This document shows, piece after piece, positions 1-5,462 of a DNA stretch of 5,462 bases. Origin of the DNA: Lysobacterales bacterium. GTDB lineage: Bacteria; Pseudomonadota; Gammaproteobacteria; Xanthomonadales; Rhodanobacteraceae. The notes under the pieces are model-generated. The model had not been told where the DNA came from and did not search any database. It was given only the letters and a program-made list of their open reading frames with translations. The stretch is taken from NCBI GenBank assembly GCA_013298265.1, contig JAAFHE010000301.1, positions 1-5,462 of the forward strand, written 5' to 3'. Numbering within the stretch: the first letter of the stretch is position 1; every line of letters starts with the position of its first letter. Position numbers and translations under genes: made by a program.

Positions 1-1481
1 TGGCTGCACACGGCGAGCAGCTCGCTGTCGGCGCCCTCCTGTTTGGCGATGACCCACGGTTTCTTTTCGTCGATGTAGCGGTTGGCCTCGTCGGCCAGCG
101 CCATGGTCTGGCGGATCGCGCGGCTGAACTCCCCCGCGTCATAGGACTGCTGCACCTCGTGTGCGGCAGCGACGAAGCGCGCATACATGGCCTCGTCGGG
201 CAGCTCGCCCGCGAGCACGCCGGCGAAGCGCTTGTTGACGAAGCCGGCGCAGCGGCTGGCGATGTTGACGAACTTGCCGACGAGATCCGCGTTCACGCGC
301 GCAACGAAGTCGTCGAGGTTGAGATCGAGGTCGTCGACACCGGCGCCGGTCTTGGCGGCGAAGTAATAGCGCAGGTATTCCGGGTCGAGGCCGGCGTCGA
401 GGTACGTGCGTGCCTGGATGAAGGTGCCGCGCGACTTCGACATCTTCGCGCCGTTGACCGTCAGGTAGCCGTTCACATGCAGCGCTGTCGGCGCGCGATA
501 GCCGGCGCCGTGCAGCATGGCCGGCCAGAACAGGCCGTGGAAGTTGATGATGTCCTTGCCGATGAAATGGTGCAGTTCCGTGGCCGGATCGAAGTCGGCA
601 CTGTCACGGCGCAGGAAGGCGTCGTAGTCGGCGGCCTGCAGCGGATCGTGCGTGTTCGCCGCTTTCTTGCCGCTTTCGCACAGCGCCTTGAAGCTCGCGA
701 GATAGCCGATCGGCGCGTCCAGCCAGACGTAGAAGAACTTGCCCGGTGCATCGGGAATGGCGAAGCCGAAATACGGTGCATCGCGCGAGATGTCCCAGGC
801 GCGCAGCTCGCTGTCGAGCCATTCGCGCAGCTTGCCCTTGACGCTGCTGTGGGCGCTGTCGCCGGCCAGCCACTCGCGCAGGAAATCGCTGAAGTGGGCG
901 ACTTCGAAGAAGTAGTGTTCGGATTCGCGCAGCTCGGGCGTCGCGCCGGACATGACCGAACGCGGGTTCTTCAGCTCCGTCGGCGCGTAGCTCGCGCCGC
1001 AGTTTTCGCAGTTGTCGCCGTACTGGTCGGGCGCGCCGCAGTTTGGGCATTCGCCCTTGATGTAGCGATCCGGCAGGAACATGGACTTGAGCGGATCGTA
1101 GAGCTGTTCGATCACGCGCGGCGTGATATGACCGCCCTGGCGCAGCCGCTGGTAGATCTGCTCGGCGAGCTGGCGGTTTTCTTCGCTGTGGGTGGAATGG
1201 TAGTGATCGAAGACGATGCCGAAGTCCGCGAAATCGCTTTCGTGCGACTGCTGGATCGGCACGATGAAGTCTTCCGGCGCGACGCCTTCCTTTTCCGCCG
1301 CGAGCATGATCGGCGTGCCGTGCGCGTCATCGGCGCAGACAAAATGAACGACATTGCCGCTCATGCGCTGCGCGCGGGTCCAGATGTCGCCCTGGGTATA
1401 GCCGACCAGGTGACCCAGGTGCAGCGGGCCGTTGGCGTAGGGCAGGGCGCAGGTGACGAGTAGGCGGCGCGGTGAAGTCAT
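1..1481 (-). CDS. metG: Methionyl-tRNA synthetase, N-terminal 493 codons (cut by window edge)
   Basis: This enzyme charges tRNA-Met and initiator tRNA with methionine in the cytoplasm, using ATP. The N-terminus reads [20 protein letters not shown], and the class I HIGH signature is HLGH at residues 21-24. The zinc knuckle has cysteines at 145, 148, 158 and 161 (CPNC...CENC), the same positions as in E. coli MetG. WLDAPIGY and HFIGKDI of the catalytic core follow, then the second class I signature KMSKS at 346-350, and the start of the helical anticodon-binding domain (PWVIAKQEG). The frame runs off base 1 without a stop. E. coli MetG has 677 residues, so roughly 180-200 residues are outside, including the rest of the anticodon domain and any C-terminal tRNA-binding/dimerisation domain. 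The start is set by alignment to the family and by GGAAG seven bases upstream. It is transcribed in the same direction as the secreted-protein pair upstream but is separated from it by 127 bp containing a likely promoter. All catalytic motifs are intact. Confidence 0.98.
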   Translation of the reverse strand, partial: MTSPRRLLVTCALPYANGPLHLGHLVGYTQGDIWTRAQRMSGNVVHFVCADDAHGTPIMLAAEKEGVAPEDFIVPIQQSHESDFADFGIVFDHYHSTHSEENRQLAEQIYQRLRQGGHITPRVIEQLYDPLKSMFLPDRYIKGECPNCGAPDQYGDNCENCGASYAPTELKNPRSVMSGATPELRESEHYFFEVAHFSDFLREWLAGDSAHSSVKGKLREWLDSELRAWDISRDAPYFGFAIPDAPGKFFYVWLDAPIGYLASFKALCESGKKAANTHDPLQAADYDAFLRRDSADFDPATELHHFIGKDIINFHGLFWPAMLHGAGYRAPTALHVNGYLTVNGAKMSKSRGTFIQARTYLDAGLDPEYLRYYFAAKTGAGVDDLDLNLDDFVARVNADLVGKFVNIASRCAGFVNKRFAGVLAGELPDEAMYARFVAAAHEVQQSYDAGEFSRAIRQTMALADEANRYIDEKKPWVIAKQEGADSELLAVCS

Positions 1482-1488
1482 CCGTGGG

Positions 1489-1493
1489 CTTCC
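1489..1493 (-). promoter_or_regulatory. Ribosome binding site of metG
   Basis: GGAAG on the minus strand lies seven bases before the metG ATG. It matches four of five bases of GGAGG. Together with the conserved N-terminal sequence it fixes the start codon. Confidence 0.6.
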
Positions 1494-1507
1494 GGGCTGG
1501 GTGTTGC

Positions 1508-1533
1508 GGCGCCGCATTATGCCATGCGGCGCC
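1508..1533 (-). promoter_or_regulatory. Perfect inverted repeat carrying the likely metG extended -10 promoter
   Basis: On the minus strand the arms GGCGCCGCAT and ATGCGGCGCC (10 bp, perfect) flank the six bases GGCATA. TGGCATAAT, read across the loop and into the second arm (bases 1524-1516), fits an extended -10 element (TGn plus CATAAT, five of six to TATAAT). No good -35 box is seen at 16-18 bp, which is common for extended -10 promoters. Transcription would begin near base 1509 and give a leader of about 28 nt. The dyad could be an operator or an RNA hairpin. It lacks a downstream U-run, so it is a poor intrinsic terminator for the upstream genes. Promoter activity is inferred; the symmetry is seen directly. 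Confidence 0.55.
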
Positions 1534-1608
1534 ACCCGGGCCGATCCGCGCCTCAGTGCTTCTGTTTTCGGAGTTCCGGCCTGCCGGTGCGCCGGGCTCG
1601 GCATCCGC

Positions 1609-2547
1609 TCATGGACTCACCGCCGGTGGCTCGAAGGCATCGCTGAAGACGAGGTCACCGTCCCACCCCGCGCCGCCGGAGAGATCGGTGATCGTGCCCA
1701 GCACGGTCGAATGCAGCGTCGTCGTGGCTTCGCCGATGCGCCCGCTCGCGGAGAAATCAATCAGCACCACGCGCGCCTCGCCGCCGGTTCGCGTGCCGAT
1801 CAGCTGACCTTGGCCGGTTGGTTCCAGGATGAGGTAGTTCTCGCCGGTGATGCTGTCGTCGCGGGCACTCAACAGGTTCGCCGGGCTGGATGGGGCCACT
1901 TGCCGGGCGCGCCCGAGACCGGCCGTGATGAGGGTCTGGCTGTAGGAGTCATAGACCACGCCGGTCGCATAGGCCGCTGCCGTGACTCGAGTTGTAGAGA
2001 AAGTAGCAAGGTTTATTATGCCGAAATGTCCATTTTCGAACTCTCCGCCGGTGGTGTAGAACGCGCCCTGGCCCGGCGCGAACGCCAGCATCGTGGCTAC
2101 CGTGTCGTCGCCACTGACCGCATGCGCGGTGCCGTTGGCCAGCGGTGACAACGGCACTTCGGACAGTGCCGTGTCCTTCCAGCCGACCCAGAGCGTGGTT
2201 CCCGATGGATCGAGCGCTGCGGTATTGGCGTTCGTGAGCGAGTTGACGAGCGCGACCGTATGCGTGCGCGGATCGTAGACCGAGACATACCCCGCACCGA
2301 CGACGACGACCCGGCCGCCGGGCAGCACCCGCACGCTGCCACCTCGTCTGAGCAGCGCGACGGGCACAGGCGTCGATACGACGAACGATCCGGCCCCGTT
2401 GTAGACATAGCTCGCCCGGTACAGTGTGCCTCCGAGCGCAGACAGGTACAGCGTGCCGCGCGACGGCGCGCCGGCTCCCTGCGCGGGTGGCATGAAGCCG
2501 AGAATGAGCAGCAACGCGAGCACCAGTCCCGCCGGCAAGCGGCTCAT
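1609..2547 (-). CDS. Secreted beta-propeller-like protein with C-terminal VFSDAFE tail
   Basis: This is a 312-residue exported protein of unknown function. An N-terminal signal peptide is clear: MSR, a hydrophobic stretch of about 15 residues ([11 protein letters not shown]), then small residues allowing cleavage after AQG (24) or AGA (27). The mature part is rich in beta-propeller-like segments, such as [18 protein letters not shown] (31-48), [24 protein letters not shown] and [15 protein letters not shown]. These resemble YVTN/NHL/YncE-type blades, but no single family could be assigned by eye. No catalytic motif is visible. The C-terminus ends [15 protein letters not shown], whose core resembles the IFRDGFQ tail of the upstream gene. 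The ATG overlaps that gene's stop codon (ATGA), implying translational coupling; a weak GGGACGG lies six bases upstream. An in-frame ATG 14 codons earlier was rejected because it would bury the signal peptide behind an arginine-rich leader and overlap the upstream gene further. Residues 175-190 use AT-rich, rare codons (ATA ATA) unlike the rest of the gene. Confidence 0.88.
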   Translation of the reverse strand: MSRLPAGLVLALLLILGFMPPAQGAGAPSRGTLYLSALGGTLYRASYVYNGAGSFVVSTPVPVALLRRGGSVRVLPGGRVVVVGAGYVSVYDPRTHTVALVNSLTNANTAALDPSGTTLWVGWKDTALSEVPLSPLANGTAHAVSGDDTVATMLAFAPGQGAFYTTGGEFENGHFGIINLATFSTTRVTAAAYATGVVYDSYSQTLITAGLGRARQVAPSSPANLLSARDDSITGENYLILEPTGQGQLIGTRTGGEARVVLIDFSASGRIGEATTTLHSTVLGTITDLSGGAGWDGDLVFSDAFEPPAVSP

Positions 2548-4121
2548 TGGAAACCGTCCCGGAAGATAACGTCGGCCGGAACAACCCATGGCGGGTCGCC
2601 CGCGTTCGCGACGCGCAGTTTGGCGACGAACATGTCGAGATGGTTGTCGACCGACGAGCGGAATTCGCCGGCGACATACACGTCCGTGTCGCCATTGCCG
2701 AAGAGATTTCCCTGCAGCACGCCGGTCCAGGCGATCGCTTTGGTGGCCGCGTTGCCGTCGTAGTCGCGCACCCGGTGGCGTACCCAGCCCTGATTTCCGA
2801 ATGCGGCCTGCGGCTGGTACGCATTGAGAACCGTCGCGCCGTTGCTGACACCGACGGCGAAACTGTCCCAGTCACCGCTGCACGCGGCAGCACTGCAGGA
2901 TTTCGCCGCGCCGAGCAGCATGAGGTCGCGCGCACCGGGCAGGCGCCATCCATCCAGGCCGGCGACCATGGCATCGGCGGCTCCTCCGACGGGGAAGAAC
3001 CACAACGGCTGCAGCGAATTCGCCTGCGCGGTTGCGATGATCGGCTGGCGGCGCACCGCGCCGGCTACCACGCCGTTCTCCGCATCGCCGAACAGCACGA
3101 ATGTTCCGGGCCGGGTTTCGGTGCGTATCTGCCAGAAGTCGCTCTGGCGCTGCTGCCAATAGCCTTCCGGCATGCCGAGATCGTAGGCATCGTTGTACGT
3201 GTAGCCGATGGCGAAGTCGCGGTAGTTCATCATTCCGAGTTGCGCGACCTGGGTGTCGTAGACCGGATCGACGCTGCCCGTATACAGGACGTGGGCGCCG
3301 ACATCGGACACGGCTGCATGAACCGCAGCATCGGCGTTGAGGTTGTCGCGCGCCGGTGGATAGCGCGCCGCGTCGAGCCGGCCGCCGGGACCCGTGCAGG
3401 CCAGCGTCGGCCGAGCCGGGGCGTAGGTGCCGCCGTTGAATTCGGCGCTGGCGACGTCACGCCGGACGAAGTTTCCGTCGTCGTTGTAGACGGCAATGTC
3501 GCCGACCAGAACGATCCCGCCCTCGGCGGTCAGAATCAGGCGTTGCGCGCGGTTCTCCCGGTAGTAGTCGCTGCAACGCCCATTGACGGCCGGTGCACCG
3601 CTGCTGAGGTCCACACTGCGCTGATTCGGCGTTTCATCGCCACCGATGTTTTTCGGCTGGCCGTTCGAGGTAAACGCTTCGATGAAGAAATCCCGGCTGT
3701 CGCTGTCCGGACCGGAGTAGCTGTCGGCGTAGCCGATCACGATGTCGCCGTTCGGCATGACGACCATGCCGCCGAAGCTCGCGACGTTGGTGCGTGCGGA
3801 GAACGCCACGCCGTTCGCGCCGAACGTGGGGTCGATCTGGCCGCTCATGGTCAGCCGCGTGATGGCGACGTAGCGCCCGGCGGAACCCGCTACGAGAATC
3901 CATTTCGGACCGAACGCGCCGCCGCCGAGGTCGCCGCGCAGGATCTGGATCGACTTGGCACTGTCGTCGGTCGTCGTTCCGAGCCGATCGTCGAAGTAGA
4001 GTCGAACAAACCCCTGGTCGCCAAAACCCGGATCGAGCGATCCTGGCGGAATCACGGCCGCGGGGGCCGAGTCGAGCACGCTGAAGAGACAGAGCAGCAA
4101 TCCTGGTAAGACGTATTTCAT
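2544..4121 (-). CDS. Secreted delta-60 repeat-type protein with C-terminal IFRDGFQ tail
   Basis: This 525-residue exported protein has no known enzymatic role. Its signal peptide is MKYVLPGLLLCLFSVLDSAP followed by AA, with probable signal peptidase I cleavage after APAA (22). Cys11 lies inside the hydrophobic core and does not form a lipobox. Delta-60-type motifs (L/IDPxFGxxG followed by an aliphatic strand) are seen at 29-39 (LDPGFGDQGFV) and 95-107 (IDPTFGANGVAF). A third, FGNQGWVR, is at 441-448 and is followed by an AKAIAW-like/VYVAGEF/FVAKL pattern typical of the repeat. The middle (about 110-435) is divergent and holds four cysteines (183, 242, 409, 414) that could form disulfides after export. 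The protein ends [13 protein letters not shown]. The start is fixed by a perfect AGGAGG seven bases upstream; an earlier in-frame ATG eight codons upstream would include that site and is rejected. The stop overlaps the next gene's start. Delta-60 repeats are known in bacterial surface or secreted beta-propeller-like proteins. Function here is unassigned. Confidence 0.93.
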   Translation of the reverse strand: MKYVLPGLLLCLFSVLDSAPAAVIPPGSLDPGFGDQGFVRLYFDDRLGTTTDDSAKSIQILRGDLGGGAFGPKWILVAGSAGRYVAITRLTMSGQIDPTFGANGVAFSARTNVASFGGMVVMPNGDIVIGYADSYSGPDSDSRDFFIEAFTSNGQPKNIGGDETPNQRSVDLSSGAPAVNGRCSDYYRENRAQRLILTAEGGIVLVGDIAVYNDDGNFVRRDVASAEFNGGTYAPARPTLACTGPGGRLDAARYPPARDNLNADAAVHAAVSDVGAHVLYTGSVDPVYDTQVAQLGMMNYRDFAIGYTYNDAYDLGMPEGYWQQRQSDFWQIRTETRPGTFVLFGDAENGVVAGAVRRQPIIATAQANSLQPLWFFPVGGAADAMVAGLDGWRLPGARDLMLLGAAKSCSAAACSGDWDSFAVGVSNGATVLNAYQPQAAFGNQGWVRHRVRDYDGNAATKAIAWTGVLQGNLFGNGDTDVYVAGEFRSSVDNHLDMFVAKLRVANAGDPPWVVPADVIFRDGFQ

Positions 4122-4199
4122 GGCGTTTCCTCCTGGAAGCGCCATACACGCAAAACACTACAGGACCCTGCCACGCCCGATTGACGCCGTCGGCCGTCG
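4122..4199. other. Short gap between the TPR gene and the secreted-protein pair
   Basis: These 78 bp contain the AGGAGG site. No hairpin with a T-run and no convincing -35/-10 pair is visible; the best -10-like hexamer on the minus strand, TGTAGT, has no partner at the right distance. Read-through from the TPR gene is therefore plausible, though a promoter for an alternative sigma factor cannot be excluded. Confidence 0.5.
4129..4134 (-). promoter_or_regulatory. Strong ribosome binding site of the delta-60 repeat gene
   Basis: A perfect AGGAGG lies on the minus strand with a seven-base spacer to the ATG at 4121. It decides the start over the in-frame ATG at 4145, and suggests high translation initiation for the secreted-protein pair. 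Confidence 0.85.
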
Positions 4200-5462
4200 T
4201 CAGCGCTGGGCCAGCTGAACCAATAGCTGCCGTGCGTAGGGCGAATCGTCGCCACGCAGCAACGGCTGGATCGCCTCGCGGATCCCGCTGGCCTCGCGGT
4301 GCTGATCCGTGGCTTCGAGCGCGGCTACCAGCGCCACCTGCACTTCGAGCACGCGCGGATCGTGGGCGGGATGCGGCGGTTTGCGTACAGCCAGCGCCTC
4401 GCGCAGCAGCGGTATCGCCGCATCGGCGCGGCCGAGGGCAAGCTCGGTGCGCGCCAAGGCGAACAGCGACAGGCCGAGGCGGTAGTTGCCGGGCTCGAAC
4501 ACGCGCCGCGCCAGTGCCGTCGCGCGCGTGGCAATCCTCTCCGCGGTCGCGGCGTCTCCACCATCGAGTTCTGCGAGGCTCAGTTGCGCAAGCACGTTGG
4601 CGAGTATCGGGTTGCCCCCCGAACCAACCTGACTGAGTGCCTCCGCGGCCGGGCGCAGTTCCGCCAATGCCTCGGCATGCCGGCCTTGCAGTCGCAGCAG
4701 GCTGCCGAGCCGGCCACGCGTGTCGTTGAGCCATTGCGAGGTGGCTTGCTCGTGTCGCGAGGCTATCGTATACGCCTCGCGGATCGCCGTTTCCGCCTCG
4801 CTGTAGCGGCCCTGCAACTGCAAGGTATAGCCCAGGTGCAGCAGCGTGTCGGCACTGTCGTTGCCGCGCTGCGCACCGGCAGCGCGGTCGGACAATGCGA
4901 GGGACTCCCGGAACAGCACTTCGGCTTCCGCGAAGCGCCCCAGTTCACGGTAGTCCGCGGCGAGAAACTTCGCGTGGCTCGCAATTTGTGCTGGGTTTGA
5001 ATCGTTCAGGGCCGCACGCTCGACGTGCAGCAAGGCACTGCGGCTCGCGGCCGCTTGCTCGAAACGGCCGGCAATTTCCGCAGCGCGAATCCGGTTCGAG
5101 CGGATTGTCCACGTCTGGATGTTGTCGGCACCGTACAGTCGGGCCGCCGACTCCTCGGCTGCGCCCAGGACGGCGTCGGCACCGGCCAGGTCGTGTTTGT
5201 GCAGCAGCATCAGTCCGAGGCGGTTCTGCGCGTCGATGCGGGCGCTGGCTTGCGGCAGTCCCTGAAGGATAAGCAACGCCTGCCGTATCGCCGCAATGGC
5301 TTCGTCGCTGCGCGCATTGTTATCGAGAATCTTGCCCAGCAGCATCCAGTCCTCGGCGACGGCTGCGCTGTTTTCTCCAAACCTGGCGCGGTCGTCCGCC
5401 ATCAGTGCACGCAGCTCGGGATCGGCACGCTGATAGTTCTCGGCCGCCACGAGTGCGGCGAC
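4200..5462 (-). CDS. TPR-repeat protein, C-terminal 420 codons (cut by window edge)
   Basis: The frame is open through the right edge, so the N-terminus is outside the window; a GTG at 5450 is internal and not a credible start. The visible 420 residues are almost entirely helical tetratricopeptide repeats, about eight or nine units spaced roughly 40 residues apart. Clear ones are at about 35-68 (AEDWMLLGKIL...DEAIAAIRQAL), 159-199 (FLAADYRELGRFAEAEVLFRES), 202-240 (LLHLGYTLQLQGRYSEAETAIREA), 243-281 (RLGSLLRLQGRHAEALAELR) and 327-363 (ALARTELALGRADAAIPLLREAL). No membrane segment or signal peptide is present in this part. TPR arrays bind other proteins. In this bacterial group such long-spaced arrays often form the C-terminal half of Hanks-type Ser/Thr kinases or of transcriptional regulators, so the missing N-terminus could hold such a domain; that is inference. 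It ends 78 bp before the secreted-protein pair, in the same direction. Confidence 0.92.
   Translation of the reverse strand, partial: VAALVAAENYQRADPELRALMADDRARFGENSAAVAEDWMLLGKILDNNARSDEAIAAIRQALLILQGLPQASARIDAQNRLGLMLLHKHDLAGADAVLGAAEESAARLYGADNIQTWTIRSNRIRAAEIAGRFEQAAASRSALLHVERAALNDSNPAQIASHAKFLAADYRELGRFAEAEVLFRESLALSDRAAGAQRGNDSADTLLHLGYTLQLQGRYSEAETAIREAYTIASRHEQATSQWLNDTRGRLGSLLRLQGRHAEALAELRPAAEALSQVGSGGNPILANVLAQLSLAELDGGDAATAERIATRATALARRVFEPGNYRLGLSLFALARTELALGRADAAIPLLREALAVRKPPHPAHDPRVLEVQVALVAALEATDQHREASGIREAIQPLLRGDDSPYARQLLVQLAQR

Larger units (their letters stand above)
1482..1608. other. Intergenic region between the secreted-protein pair and metG
   Basis: These 127 bp hold the metG ribosome binding site, the inverted repeat with the candidate promoter, and GC-rich sequence beyond the upstream stop codon. 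Bases 1575-1600 contain short overlapping CCGG-type dyads with 4-bp stems but no T-run on the transcribed strand, so no convincing terminator for the upstream genes could be identified. Confidence 0.7.

Noticed and set aside
159..1463. A 434-codon open frame on the plus strand
   Set aside because: Antisense to metG, which has every class I synthetase motif intact. The predicted product has no recognisable domain.
1508..1533. Inverted repeat read as an intrinsic terminator of the upstream pair
   Set aside because: The hairpin would be strong, but no U-run follows it on the minus strand, and an extended -10 element in its centre offers a better explanation.
1575..1600. Short CCGG dyads resembling a terminator after the propeller gene
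   Set aside because: Stems are only about 4 bp, they overlap each other, and no T-run follows on the transcribed strand.
1453..2148. Plus-strand open frame of 231 codons spanning the metG upstream region
   Set aside because: It crosses the intergenic region and runs antisense to the propeller gene; no ribosome binding site or domain, arginine/glycine-rich shadow composition.
1949..2974. Minus-strand open frame of 341 codons across the junction of the two secreted genes
   Set aside because: Out-of-frame, R/S/T-rich product with no domain; the ATGA overlap explains the junction without any frameshift.
2547..4109. A 520-codon open frame on the plus strand
   Set aside because: It is exactly antisense to the delta-60 gene. 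That gene has a signal peptide, family motifs and a perfect ribosome binding site; the plus-strand product is low-complexity V/A/R/G/D sequence typical of antisense frames in high-GC DNA.
4086..4121. Possible lipoprotein signal in the delta-60 protein (LLLC at residues 8-11)
   Set aside because: The residues before the cysteine are not a lipobox (no small residue at -1), and the cysteine sits in the middle of the hydrophobic core, with a good signal peptidase I site at APAA further on.
3634..4734. Minus-strand open frame of 366 codons overlapping both the TPR and delta-60 genes
   Set aside because: Extremely arginine-rich out-of-frame translation that bridges two well supported genes; not a frameshifted fusion, since both genes have intact frames, a proper stop and a proper start.
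4299..5000. Plus-strand open frame of 233 codons
   Set aside because: Antisense to the TPR gene, whose regular helical repeats are unmistakable.

Overview
The window looks like a stretch of chromosome from a GC-rich gammaproteobacterium, most likely of the Xanthomonadales/Lysobacterales group. The reasons are an E. coli-type class I methionyl-tRNA synthetase with its zinc cysteines at the E. coli positions, strongly GC-biased third codon positions, and two secreted proteins whose C-terminal tails (IFRDGFQ, VFSDAFE) resemble tails I remember from secreted proteins of that group. The taxonomic guess is an inference. No database search was possible.

All four genes lie on the minus strand, so the order of transcription is from the right edge to the left. 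(1) Bases 5462-4200 hold the C-terminal 420 codons of a tetratricopeptide-repeat (TPR) protein whose N-terminus lies outside the window. (2) Bases 4121-2544 hold a secreted 525-residue protein with delta-60-type repeat motifs, preceded by a perfect AGGAGG ribosome binding site. (3) Bases 2547-1609 hold a secreted 312-residue beta-propeller-like protein whose ATG overlaps the previous stop codon (ATGA). (4) Bases 1481-1 hold metG, complete at its N-terminus and cut by the left edge after 493 codons.

Genes 2 and 3 form a tight, translationally coupled pair. Both products carry an N-terminal signal peptide, a beta-rich body of propeller or repeat type, and a short aromatic-acidic tail. They are probably exported together, and the shared tail is the most interesting undescribed element here. 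The TPR gene ends 78 bp upstream of the pair with no clear terminator or promoter between, so it may be co-transcribed with it; its function is unknown. metG is a housekeeping gene that appears to have its own promoter: an extended -10 element (TGGCATAAT) sits in the middle of a perfect 10-bp inverted repeat just upstream of its start.

I saw no tRNA, rRNA, CRISPR array, insertion sequence or phage gene. The long open frames on the plus strand are antisense shadows of high-GC coding sequence.
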